A stretch of DNA of 64,000 bases from Acidimicrobiaceae bacterium RAAP-2 (GTDB taxonomy: Bacteria; Actinomycetota; Acidimicrobiia; Acidimicrobiales; RAAP-2). The notes below the pieces were generated by a model. The model was not told the DNA's origin and searched no databases. It saw only the letters and a program-made list of their open reading frames with translations. Positions 9,188-16,591 of the stretch are shown here, piece after piece. Position 1 is the stretch's first letter, and the number at the start of each line of letters is the position of its first letter. The translations under genes and the position numbers were made by a program. Location of the stretch: the NCBI GenBank assembly GCA_001443545.1, contig LMAD01000006.1, positions 1-64,000 of the forward strand. The letters are read 5' to 3'.

Positions 9188-10239
9188 ACCTCGGTCGATG
9201 GTGCGTCGATCGCGTCGGGTCGACGGACCCGCTTCTTAAAGACCCAGTAGGTCCAACTCTGGTACAGGAGCACGAAGGGGGTGAAGATCAGCGCGACCCA
9301 ACTCATGACCTTCAGGGTGTACGGGTGCGACGCGCTCTGAGCGATGGTGATGTCGTAGGCCGAGTGGACCGAGCTCACCAGCACGTTCGGGTAGAGGTTG
9401 AGCAGGAGCGTGGTGAAGAAGGCGAGCACCACGAAGGCCGTAGCGATAAAGGCCCACCCCTCGAGGCGGTCGTGCACCAGCCAGCCGACCGCGGCGAGGG
9501 CCCCGACCCCGAGGATCGGCAGGAGTGGCGGCACGAGTCCGGTGCGGTGCCAGGCGTGCGCGCTCAGGTAGGTCCACCCGAGGAAGGCCGTGACGATCAC
9601 CGTGGTCACCGGCGCCAGGCGGCGAGCCGCCTCGCGGGCGCGCTCGCGCACCGCGCCGTCGGCCTTGAGTCCGAGGTAGGTCGCGCCGTGCAGGGTGAAG
9701 AGACTGAGCGTCGAGAGGCCCCCGAGCAGCGCGTAGGGCTTCACCAGGTCGAAAAAGGTGCCCGTCCAGGCGCCACCGGCGACGACCGGAACGCCGTGGA
9801 CGAAGTCCGCGAAGGCGACGCCCCACAACAGGGCCGGCAGGGCCGACCCCCAGAAGAGCGCCCGGTCCCACCACCGACGCCATCTCGCGTCCTCGCGACG
9901 GTGGCGCAGTTCGAAGGCCATGCCCCGAAAGATCAGGGCCACCAGGATGACGAAGAGCGCGAGGTAGAAGCCGCTGAAGACGGTCGCGTACCAGAGCGGG
10001 AAGGCGGCGAAGGTCGCACCACCCGCCGTGATCAACCAGACCTCGTTGCCGTCCCACACCGGTCCGATGGTGTTGACGACCACGCGCCGGTCCACGTCGT
10101 CGCGGCTCACGAACGGCATCAGGACCCCGACGCCGAAGTCGAAACCCTCGAGGAAGAAGTACCCCAGCCAGAGCACCCCGATGAGCGCGAACCAGAGCTT
10201 CTCGAGGCCGCTGGGCGAGGTGGCGAGCAGTGCGAGCAT
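9184..10239 (-). CDS. cydB: Cytochrome bd quinol oxidase subunit II
   Basis: Membrane subunit of the high-affinity terminal oxidase that pairs with CydA, 351 aa with about eight to nine helices. The family signatures are LWFALIGVLWLGYFFLEGFD near residue 15 and the GPVWDGNEVWLI loop. The ATG at 10239 has a strong AGGAGG site eight bases after the cydA stop; the open frame extending further upstream lies inside cydA and is not used. The stop overlaps the cydD GTG. Confidence 0.96.
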   Translation of the reverse strand: MLALLATSPSGLEKLWFALIGVLWLGYFFLEGFDFGVGVLMPFVSRDDVDRRVVVNTIGPVWDGNEVWLITAGGATFAAFPLWYATVFSGFYLALFVILVALIFRGMAFELRHRREDARWRRWWDRALFWGSALPALLWGVAFADFVHGVPVVAGGAWTGTFFDLVKPYALLGGLSTLSLFTLHGATYLGLKADGAVRERAREAARRLAPVTTVIVTAFLGWTYLSAHAWHRTGLVPPLLPILGVGALAAVGWLVHDRLEGWAFIATAFVVLAFFTTLLLNLYPNVLVSSVHSAYDITIAQSASHPYTLKVMSWVALIFTPFVLLYQSWTYWVFKKRVRRPDAIDAPSTEV

Positions 10240-10247
10240 GACGCCTC

Positions 10248-11639
10248 CTAGTAGATGAGCTCGGGCACCCGGTCGTCCTGGACGATCGGGGCGGTCGGGA
10301 CCTTGGCCAAGCGGATCATCAGTCCGATCTCGACCACGGCGAGCAGGGTGTAGACCGCCGTGAAGCCGATCAGGCTGGTCGCCACGTAGCCCGGAGCGAT
10401 GACGCTGACGGCGTTGGACGTCTTGAGCAGCCCGTAGACGACCCACGGTTGGCGCCCGATTTCGGTGAAGATCCACCCGACGGAGTTGGCGAGGAACGGC
10501 GCCAGGATCATCCAGGTCGCGAATCGCAAGAACCACCGCGATCGTTCGAGCCGTCGCTTCTTCATCAACCACAGTCCGAGCGCGCCGAGCAGCAACAGCA
10601 GGACGCCCAACCCGACCATGATCCGGAACGTCCAATAGAGAACCCAGATCACGGGCACGTAGCTACCCGCGCCGTACTTCTTGGTCGCCTGAGCTTGGAG
10701 CTGGTGGATCCCGTCGACTTTGCCATTCCACGTGTTGGTCGCGAGCACGCTCAAGATGTGCGGGACGCGCACCTGGAAGATCGGGTTGCCCGAGAGGTCT
10801 CCGATGGTCAGTAACGAGAAACTCGCCCCGCTGGTCGTGTCGTAGAGCGCTTCGGCCGCGGCCATCTTCATCGGCTGCTGGGTCTCCATTTGCTTGGCCT
10901 GGGAGTCGCCGAGGAAGATGGTCCCGACCGCGGACACGAGCACCACCACGATGGCGACGCGCGCCGATTTGGCGAAGGCCGCCACATCGTTGCCCTGGCG
11001 CAGGTGCCACGCCGAGACTCCGAGGAGGAAGGCCGAGCCCGTGAGGAAAGCCGCGAAGAGGACGTGGCCGTACTCCAGGATGAAGGTCGAGTTGGTCATC
11101 ACGGCCCAGAAGTTGTTCATGACGGCCTGGTGGGTCACGGGGTCGATCACGTACCCGACCGGGTGCTGCATCCAAGCGTTGGCCGCGACGATGAACGCCG
11201 CCGACAGGATCGTGCCCACGCTCGCGAGCCAGATCGAGAGTAGGTGCACCCTCGGGCTGACGCGGCCGCGTCCGAAGATCCATACTCCGAGGAAGGTCGA
11301 CTCCATGAAGAACGCGAGCAGCCCTTCGATGGCCAGCGGCGCGCCGAAAATATTGCCGACGAAGACCGAGTAGCGCGACCAGTCCATGCCGAACTGGAAC
11401 TCCTGGACGATGCCGGTCACAACGCCGATGGCGAAGTTGACGAGGAACAACTTGCCAAAGAATCGCGTCGCGCGTTCCCACGCCTGGTCGCCCGTCCGGT
11501 ACGACGCCGTCTGCAGGATCGCCACCAACAGCCCGAGCCCGATGGTCAGCGGCACGAACAAGAAGTGGAAGACGGTGGTGACGCCGAACTGCCAGCGCGC
11601 GAGCGACAGTGTCGAAATGCTTCCAACTAATGCACTCAT
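10248..11639 (-). CDS. cydA: Cytochrome bd quinol oxidase subunit I
   Basis: Haem-bearing subunit that oxidises quinol and reduces oxygen, 463 aa. Visible landmarks are the haem ligand His in TVFHFLFVPLTIG, the GFGMDWSRYSV-like segment FGMDWSRYSVFVGNIFG, the second His in EYGHVLFAAF, the Met in FRIMVGLGVLLL and the IGRQPWVVYG motif. The quinol loop is of the short type usual in actinobacteria. It leads the cydABDC operon; a TAGGTT box exactly six bases before the ATG predicts leaderless transcription. Expect induction under low oxygen. Confidence 0.96.
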   Translation of the reverse strand: MSALVGSISTLSLARWQFGVTTVFHFLFVPLTIGLGLLVAILQTASYRTGDQAWERATRFFGKLFLVNFAIGVVTGIVQEFQFGMDWSRYSVFVGNIFGAPLAIEGLLAFFMESTFLGVWIFGRGRVSPRVHLLSIWLASVGTILSAAFIVAANAWMQHPVGYVIDPVTHQAVMNNFWAVMTNSTFILEYGHVLFAAFLTGSAFLLGVSAWHLRQGNDVAAFAKSARVAIVVVLVSAVGTIFLGDSQAKQMETQQPMKMAAAEALYDTTSGASFSLLTIGDLSGNPIFQVRVPHILSVLATNTWNGKVDGIHQLQAQATKKYGAGSYVPVIWVLYWTFRIMVGLGVLLLLLGALGLWLMKKRRLERSRWFLRFATWMILAPFLANSVGWIFTEIGRQPWVVYGLLKTSNAVSVIAPGYVATSLIGFTAVYTLLAVVEIGLMIRLAKVPTAPIVQDDRVPELIY

Positions 11640-11645
11640 GTCCTC

Positions 11646-11651
11646 AACCTA
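11646..11651 (-). promoter_or_regulatory. Leaderless -10 box TAGGTT before cydA
   Basis: TAGGTT lies exactly six bases upstream of the cydA ATG. GAGGAC within the six bases could also act as a ribosome site if a leader exists. A Rex-like half site (TGTGAAC on the minus strand, 11704-11710) lies about 55 bases further upstream. Confidence 0.5.
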
Positions 11652-11713
11652 TCGACGGCCCATCAGGGCAAAAGTCGTCTACCGGGGTACAAAGTCACAA
11701 TTCGTTCACACGG

Positions 11714-12493
11714 TTACGACGCGACGTGGTCCCACCAGATTGTCGTGAGCGATCGCGTCCTCGGCGGTGGATTGACCTCGAGGAAATCACGAACCTCCGC
11801 CTCGCTCGTCGCGGGCAGGCACAGTCGGATGCGTGTGAAGTGGGCGGCCTGGTCGAGGTCGGTCTCGGCGCGCATCGTGCCCTCGAAGGAGGTCATGTTC
11901 GCGTCGAAGCCCAGGTCGCTCAGCACGGCCAGCAGATCGTGCGGCGTCGGTCCCGTTGGTCGCTCCAGGTCCCAGAAGTGACGCCACGCCGGCGACAGGT
12001 TCGCCAGCGGGTGTTGGTTGGGCATCTCGAGGACGACTCGCACGGCCGCGTGGTCGTCGAGGGCGACGAGGAACGGCCCGATGTCGGCCACGTTGTAGAC
12101 GACATGGTGCGACGTCACGACGTCGGCGCCCGCAGTCCGCGGTGCGACCGCCGGCCAGAAACCCTCAATGGTCTCGACCGTGACCCCGCGTTCGATCGCG
12201 TTGGCCCGGAACATCGAGAGCATCTCCACTTGGTGATCGACGCCGATCACGTGCGCCGCCGGGGGCGTCAGCGCGAAGGCGGCGATACCACCACCGCACC
12301 CGACGTCGAGCACCGAACCACCGGCGGGCACCGCTTCGCGGGCCCGATCGTGTGACGGCGACGCTTCGATGGTGGAGGGCACGTCGAAGAGCGCCGGTGG
12401 ATGAATCCACGGACTCTCCGGCGCCGAAGCCAGAATCGCCTCGGGTACCGCCCACTCCTCGAGCGCCGCTCGCCACCGATCGGCCGCGTTCAT
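11714..12493 (-). CDS. Class I SAM-dependent methyltransferase
   Basis: Cytoplasmic methyltransferase of 259 aa with an unidentified acceptor. The SAM-binding motif I is VLDVGCGGGIAAFAL at about residues 60-74, followed by an acidic VIGVDHQ second strand and a VVTSHHVVYNV motif IV region. The ATG at 12493 lies three bases after the stop of the 56-aa Cys-rich protein, so it is probably the last gene of the sulfide/persulfide operon. That context invites a role on a sulfur compound or on a protein of that pathway, but nothing in the sequence proves it. Confidence 0.8.
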   Translation of the reverse strand: MNAADRWRAALEEWAVPEAILASAPESPWIHPPALFDVPSTIEASPSHDRAREAVPAGGSVLDVGCGGGIAAFALTPPAAHVIGVDHQVEMLSMFRANAIERGVTVETIEGFWPAVAPRTAGADVVTSHHVVYNVADIGPFLVALDDHAAVRVVLEMPNQHPLANLSPAWRHFWDLERPTGPTPHDLLAVLSDLGFDANMTSFEGTMRAETDLDQAAHFTRIRLCLPATSEAEVRDFLEVNPPPRTRSLTTIWWDHVAS

Positions 12494-12496
12494 GGT

Positions 12497-12667
12497 CTAG
12501 CGACCGCGCAAGCGCGACATGAAGCCGCCGCTCGAGGCTCCCGCCCCGCCCGCGCCGCACTGGCACCGGTCGGCCTTCGGCACGCCGGCGAGGGCCTGCT
12601 CGATGTGGTTACCGCAACCGCTCCAGGTCGGCTTGTTACAAGTACGGCAAGTTGTACGACTGCACAT
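12497..12667 (-). CDS. Small Cys-rich, putative metal-binding protein (56 aa)
   Basis: A 56-residue protein with six Cys in its first 37 residues: MC at the start, TCRTC (7-10), SGCGNH (18) and RCQC (35-37), then a Gly/Ala/Ser linker and a basic tail. The CxxC pair plus the later Cys/His residues look like a small zinc or iron site. I recall similar short proteins beginning MC..TC..CGK.TW.GCG.H in other bacteria, without known function. It lies between the CoADR-rhodanese gene and the methyltransferase, three bases before the latter. A half CstR-type site (ATACCCCCA) sits directly before its ATG. Confidence 0.72.
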   Translation of the reverse strand: MCSRTTCRTCNKPTWSGCGNHIEQALAGVPKADRCQCGAGGAGASSGGFMSRLRGR

Positions 12668-12733
12668 TGGGGGTATTTCCTTTCACTGTTTTCTTGGTTC
12701 TGGTTGTTGGATGAATCAGAAGTCGAGGGTCGG

Positions 12734-14368
12734 TTACGCCACGAGTTCGGCGGCCGGTGACTTGTGCCACGTCTGGTAGCCGCCACTCAGGTTCTTCGCG
12801 TTGAAGCCGAAGTCGCGCAACAACCTCGTGGCGACGTGACCGCGTTGGCCCACCTGGCAGATGACGACGACGTCCTTGTCGCCTAGCTCGTCGAGTCGCT
12901 CGCGCAACTCGTCGACCGGGACGTTGATCGCACCCGGCAGCGATCCGCGAGCGAACTCCCCCGCGGTGCGCACGTCCACGAGCAGGTACCCCTGGTCGGC
13001 GTGGTCGACGACCTCACTCCACTGGACCGATTCCACGAGCCCCGTGAGAAGGTTCTCCGAGACGTAGCCCAGCATGTTGACGGGGTCCTTGGCCGAACTG
13101 AACGGCGGGGCGTAGGCGAGTTCGAGGTCGGCGAGCTCGGGCGCGGTCAGCCCGCCACGCATCGCGGTCGCGATGACGTCGATGCGCTTGTCCACCCCTT
13201 CGGTGCCGACGCCCTGGGCGCCCAGGATGGCGCCGGACTCGGGGTCCACGAGCAGTTTGAGCGCCATCTTCGCCGCCCCGGGGTAGTACCCGGCGTGGCT
13301 CGCGGGGTGGGTGTGGACCGCGAGGAAGGGACGGCCCTTGGCGACCAGTCGCTTCTCGTTCCAACCGGTCGTGGCGATAGTGAGGTCGAAGACCTTCACG
13401 ATGGCGGTGCCGATGGTGGTCACGGGGCGCACGCGCCGTCCGGCGATGTGATCGGCCACCACGCGACCTTGCCGGTTCGCGATGTTGGCGAGCGGCACCA
13501 GTGACGCTTCGCCATCGAGCGCGTCGGTCTTTTCCGCGGCGTCGCCGATGGCGTAGATCGCGGGGTCGCTCGTGCGGTTGAAGTCGTCGACGACGATTCC
13601 GCCGAGGGCGCCGATGGTCAGTCCGGCGGCGCGCGCGAGCGTGGTGTCGGGTCGGACCCCGATGGCCACGATCACGAGGTCCGCGTCCAGGACGTGACCC
13701 GAGCCGAGTTCGACCGCTCGCTCAGTGATCCGCACCACCGAGTCGGCCAGGTGGAGCTCCACGCCGTGACGACGCAGTTCGTCGGCCACGAGGTGCGCCA
13801 TCTCGGGGTCGAGCGGGGCCAGGACCTGGGGAGTCGCTTCGACCAGCGCCGTCGGCACCGCGCGGTGGATGAGGTTCTCCGCGATCTCGACGCCGATGAA
13901 ACCACCACCGATCACGACGGCCCGCTCCGGGATTCCCTCCACGGCCTCGGCCATGCGCTCCACGTCCTCGACCGTGCGCAGCGCCAGCGCGCGTTCGATG
14001 CCCGGTATCGGCGGGACGACGGGCGTCGCGCCGGGGCTGAGGACCAGGAAGTCGTAACTGAGTTCGTACGTCGCGAGCCCCGACACCTCTCGGACGCTCA
14101 CGACCTTGCGCTCGCGATCGATCGCCGTGACCTCACTCGAAATGCGCACGTCGATCCGGAATCGCTCGTCGAGCGACTCGGGCGTCTGTAGCAGCAGGTC
14201 CTCGTGGTCTTCGATGACCCCGCCCACGTAGTACGGCAGTCCGCAGTTCGCGTACGACACGTACCCGCTGCGTTCTAGAACGACGATTTCGGCGTCGTTG
14301 TCGAGACGACGGAGTCTCGCCGCGGCTGACATCCCGCCCGCGACTCCCCCGATGACGACTATTCGCAT
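12734..14368 (-). CDS. CoA-disulfide reductase / polysulfide reductase with C-terminal rhodanese domain
   Basis: FAD and NAD(P)H-dependent disulfide reductase fused to a sulfurtransferase (544 aa), the CoADR-RHD or Npsr class that reduces CoA-disulfides, CoA-persulfide or polysulfide. The N-terminal VVIGGVAGGMSAAARLRR is the FAD site, the single redox Cys is C42 in NCGLPYY, a second VVIGGGFIGVEIAENL binds NAD(P)H, and the last ~100 residues are a rhodanese with Cys504 in VVICQVGQRGH. The ATG at 14368 has a good AAGGAG site, nine bases after the CstR-like gene. It fits a persulfide detoxification operon. Confidence 0.92.
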   Translation of the reverse strand: MRIVVIGGVAGGMSAAARLRRLDNDAEIVVLERSGYVSYANCGLPYYVGGVIEDHEDLLLQTPESLDERFRIDVRISSEVTAIDRERKVVSVREVSGLATYELSYDFLVLSPGATPVVPPIPGIERALALRTVEDVERMAEAVEGIPERAVVIGGGFIGVEIAENLIHRAVPTALVEATPQVLAPLDPEMAHLVADELRRHGVELHLADSVVRITERAVELGSGHVLDADLVIVAIGVRPDTTLARAAGLTIGALGGIVVDDFNRTSDPAIYAIGDAAEKTDALDGEASLVPLANIANRQGRVVADHIAGRRVRPVTTIGTAIVKVFDLTIATTGWNEKRLVAKGRPFLAVHTHPASHAGYYPGAAKMALKLLVDPESGAILGAQGVGTEGVDKRIDVIATAMRGGLTAPELADLELAYAPPFSSAKDPVNMLGYVSENLLTGLVESVQWSEVVDHADQGYLLVDVRTAGEFARGSLPGAINVPVDELRERLDELGDKDVVVICQVGQRGHVATRLLRDFGFNAKNLSGGYQTWHKSPAAELVA

Positions 14369-14376
14369 GTTTCTCC

Positions 14377-14685
14377 TTACGCCAGGCTCAAAAAGAGCTT
14401 TTGCAGTTTGGTGGTGACGTCGTCGGAGTCGATCGCGGGATCGATGATGCACTCCTTGAGACTCGACGAGATGAGGGTGAAGGCCGCCGTGTTGATGGCC
14501 TTGTTGACGGCGGCCATCTGGGTAATCACGTCCTCGCAGGAACGGCCCTCTTCCAACATGCGCACCACGGCGCCCATTTGGCCGTGGGCTCGTTTGAGCC
14601 GGGTCACGATGGCGTGAAGTTGGACCTGGTCCTGGAGCACGTGCGCGTCGGCCGAGGTGCGAGCGTCGTGCGCGTCGGCCGCCAT
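14377..14685 (-). CDS. CstR-like persulfide-sensing repressor (CsoR/RcnR family)
   Basis: Helical-bundle repressor of 102 aa in the DUF156/CsoR family. The sensing residues are Cys50 (GRSCEDVITQ) and Cys79 (LKECI), 29 residues apart as in CsoR C36/C65. The residue at the Cu-ligand His position (His61 in CsoR) is Ser75, so the Cys-His-Cys copper site is missing and a two-Cys persulfide sensor like CstR is expected. It sits between an SQR-like gene and a rhodanese fusion, and CsoR-type palindromes lie before the operon. Its ATG overlaps the stop of the 48-aa protein (TGATG). The longer upstream frame lacks a ribosome site. Confidence 0.88.
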   Translation of the reverse strand: MAADAHDARTSADAHVLQDQVQLHAIVTRLKRAHGQMGAVVRMLEEGRSCEDVITQMAAVNKAINTAAFTLISSSLKECIIDPAIDSDDVTTKLQKLFLSLA

Positions 14686-14831
14686 CAGTGGTTCCCCTTG
14701 AAGATCATCGTGACGAAGCGCACGTTGAGCGCGACGAACCGCCACAACTGATACACGATGTGATTGCGGCGACTCAGCGTCTGCGCCGTGGGCAGCGGCG
14801 AACTGTGAATGTCGGCGGCGGCGTTGTCCAT
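14685..14831 (-). CDS. Small basic/hydrophobic protein (48 aa) in the sulfide operon
   Basis: A 48-residue protein with a strong ribosome site (AAGGAG) before the ATG at 14831, and a TGATG overlap with the CstR-like gene. Residues 21-27 are polar and basic (RRNHIVY) and residues 28-45 form an amphipathic, aromatic helix (QLWRFVALNVRFVTMIFK), ending in GNH. It follows the SQR-like gene by 27 bases. It may attach to the membrane or to the SQR. I do not recognise a named family. Confidence 0.68.
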   Translation of the reverse strand: MDNAAADIHSSPLPTAQTLSRRNHIVYQLWRFVALNVRFVTMIFKGNH

Positions 14832-14858
14832 AGTGATTCTCCTTCGTTCGTTCGTCGA

Positions 14859-16316
14859 TTATTCGGGGATGAGGTACCAGAGCGGACGCGCCTTGGCCTT
14901 GTAGATGAAGAGCACGTGGAGCATGTACTTGATCCAGTGCCCCGCGAGGCCGATCTCCCCGAAGGTGTCCTTGGTGCTGCGCCCGGTGGCGGGGAACCGT
15001 TCGTAGTCCGGCACGACCGGGTACATCGTCATCGAGGCGGCCGTACCGCGGCGCAGTCCCATCCCGGACGACGCGACGCAGGCGGCGCCCATGTCGGCCA
15101 TGGACGCTTCACGTGACTTCGACGTCGGACCGTTCTTGATCCGGTCGACGATCGTGAGCGCCGCAGTCTTGCCCATGACCCCCGACGGCATTCCCGTGCG
15201 CGGCGGCGAGGGCGTGATGACCGTGCCGTTCGTGCTGGATCGTGGCTGGGAGATCTGGTGGGGTGGGGCGAAGGCGATTCCCACCGCGAAGACGTTCGCG
15301 AAACGGCTCGACTCGTAGGTCTTGGGCCAGTCGGCGGCGCTCCACTCGCCGTACGGCTTGGCGGTGTAGTTCGCGTCCACCTTCATGAAGCCGCTCGGGA
15401 GGAAGACCTCGCTCGTGATGTCCTCGCCCGCGCGGTCGAAGGTCTTCAGATCGACGCCGCGGAACGGGGGCAACAGCATCGCGAAGTCGAAGGCCAGCTC
15501 GTTCTTCGAACCGTCGAGCTGCTCGTAGTGGATGACGCCGGGCTCGATCTGCTCGACGTGAGCCTGCACCACGGCTTTGACGTCGCGTTCGCGGAACAGC
15601 GACTCCGTCCAGAGCTTGCTCGTCGTCTCGAAGCCGTTCTGGGTGAAGACCATCCCGCCGACGCCGAAGTCACCGAGTTCGTACTCGTTGGTCAGGTAGG
15701 TCACGTCCGCCATGTCGCGTACGCCCGCCGTTCGGATCTCGTGTTCGACGTTGAAGGTGTACTCGAAGGCCGCGCCCTCGCAGGTGCACGTCCCGTGCCC
15801 GACGCCGATGACGATCCGCTGACGCTGACCCTGGCGCATCTTGGCGATCGCGTCGGTCAGGGCCGCTGAGGCCTGCACCGCGTGACCCGGCGTGCACACC
15901 GAGACGGTGTTGCCGTCGGGCCCGAGGCCCGGGGTCGCGGCGAAGTTCAACTTCGGTCCCGTCGCGTTGATGAGGAAGTCGTAGGTGATCGTGGCGACCT
16001 CGTCGAGTCGCGCGGGATCGGTGTAGCGCACCGTGACGTGGGGCTGATCGATCTCGGCGGAGCCTTCGGGGTGCAGTTCGGTCGCCAGCGCCTGGTGGAA
16101 GTCGATGCCCTTGCGCTTGTAGACCGGCGCCAACGGGAAGGTCACTTCTTCGGTGGTCATCTTGCCCACGCCGACCCAGATGTTCGACGGGATCCAGTTC
16201 CACTTCGAGTTTGGCGACACGACCACGACCTGGTGGCCGTGACCGAGACGTCGTCGAAGGTGGAGCGCTGCGGTATGTCCGGAGATGCCGGCCCCCAAGA
16301 TCACGATTTTCGCCAT
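14859..16316 (-). CDS. Sulfide:quinone oxidoreductase-like flavoprotein
   Basis: Membrane-associated FAD enzyme expected to oxidise sulfide (to persulfide or polysulfur) and pass electrons to quinone; 485 aa. The N-terminal IVILGAGISGHTAALHLRR binds FAD; candidate catalytic Cys are C141 (SVCTPG), C177/C179 (GHGTCTCEG) and C413 (GAACVASSG), in the places where SQRs carry theirs. A hydrophobic C-terminal stretch (AGHWIKYMLHVLFIYKAK) suits membrane docking. Operon partners (CstR-like, rhodanese) support the role; a flavocytochrome-like or other polysulfide enzyme is possible. Translation starts at the ATG 16316 with a GAAGGGG site. Confidence 0.87.
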   Translation of the reverse strand: MAKIVILGAGISGHTAALHLRRRLGHGHQVVVVSPNSKWNWIPSNIWVGVGKMTTEEVTFPLAPVYKRKGIDFHQALATELHPEGSAEIDQPHVTVRYTDPARLDEVATITYDFLINATGPKLNFAATPGLGPDGNTVSVCTPGHAVQASAALTDAIAKMRQGQRQRIVIGVGHGTCTCEGAAFEYTFNVEHEIRTAGVRDMADVTYLTNEYELGDFGVGGMVFTQNGFETTSKLWTESLFRERDVKAVVQAHVEQIEPGVIHYEQLDGSKNELAFDFAMLLPPFRGVDLKTFDRAGEDITSEVFLPSGFMKVDANYTAKPYGEWSAADWPKTYESSRFANVFAVGIAFAPPHQISQPRSSTNGTVITPSPPRTGMPSGVMGKTAALTIVDRIKNGPTSKSREASMADMGAACVASSGMGLRRGTAASMTMYPVVPDYERFPATGRSTKDTFGEIGLAGHWIKYMLHVLFIYKAKARPLWYLIPE

Positions 16317-16371
16317 GACTTCACCCCTTCAACCGATACGGTCCCGTACCTCGGCGATGAGGTACTTCATC

Positions 16372-16400
16372 ACTATACCCCCTAGGGTATGAGGGCGCAA
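16372..16400 (-). promoter_or_regulatory. Promoter of the sulfide/persulfide operon
   Basis: On the minus strand a TATAGT -10 (16372-16377) is separated by 17 bases from a TTGCGC -35 (16395-16400). The spacer is almost filled by the first CsoR/CstR-type palindrome, so a bound repressor would block polymerase. Confidence 0.68.
16375..16390. promoter_or_regulatory. CsoR/CstR-type operator 1
   Basis: ATACCCCCTAGGGTAT, an imperfect palindrome with TACCC and GGGTA arms, lying between the -35 and -10 of the SQR operon. The form matches known CsoR and CstR operators (TACCC...GGGTA). Confidence 0.8.
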
Positions 16401-16408
16401 CACCGTAA

Positions 16409-16425
16409 ATACCCCCAGGGGGTAT
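16409..16425. promoter_or_regulatory. CsoR/CstR-type operator 2
   Basis: ATACCCCCAGGGGGTAT, a perfect 8-base inverted repeat about one central base. Its centre is about 34.5 bases from operator 1. Confidence 0.85.
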
Positions 16426-16442
16426 CACGGTCTATGCCGTTA

Positions 16443-16459
16443 ATACCCCCTGGGGGTAT
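16443..16459. promoter_or_regulatory. CsoR/CstR-type operator 3
   Basis: ATACCCCCTGGGGGTAT, a perfect 8-base inverted repeat about one central base, 34 bases centre to centre from operator 2. The three sites form a regular array upstream of the SQR-like gene. Confidence 0.85.
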
Positions 16460-16539
16460 GGTCACGAACGGGCGTCTACGCCCCCGCGGCCGTACGATCT
16501 AACTGATCAGGGCCCTTGTCAGCTGAGCGACGGGCGGCG

Positions 16540-16560
16540 CCGACGTGACCGGCACGTCGG
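16540..16560 (-). terminator. Hairpin after the homospermidine synthase gene
   Basis: CCGACGTG pairs with CACGTCGG across a five-base loop, about 30 bases past the stop of the synthase gene. There is no U-run, so terminator function is uncertain. Confidence 0.35.
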
Positions 16561-16591
16561 GCACCCGATGTCATCAGCGGTCGGCGGCCAA

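Noticed and set aside
7083..9250. Long plus-strand frames opposite cydCD
   Set aside because: Antisense to clear ABC transporter genes; Arg/Ser-rich shadows.
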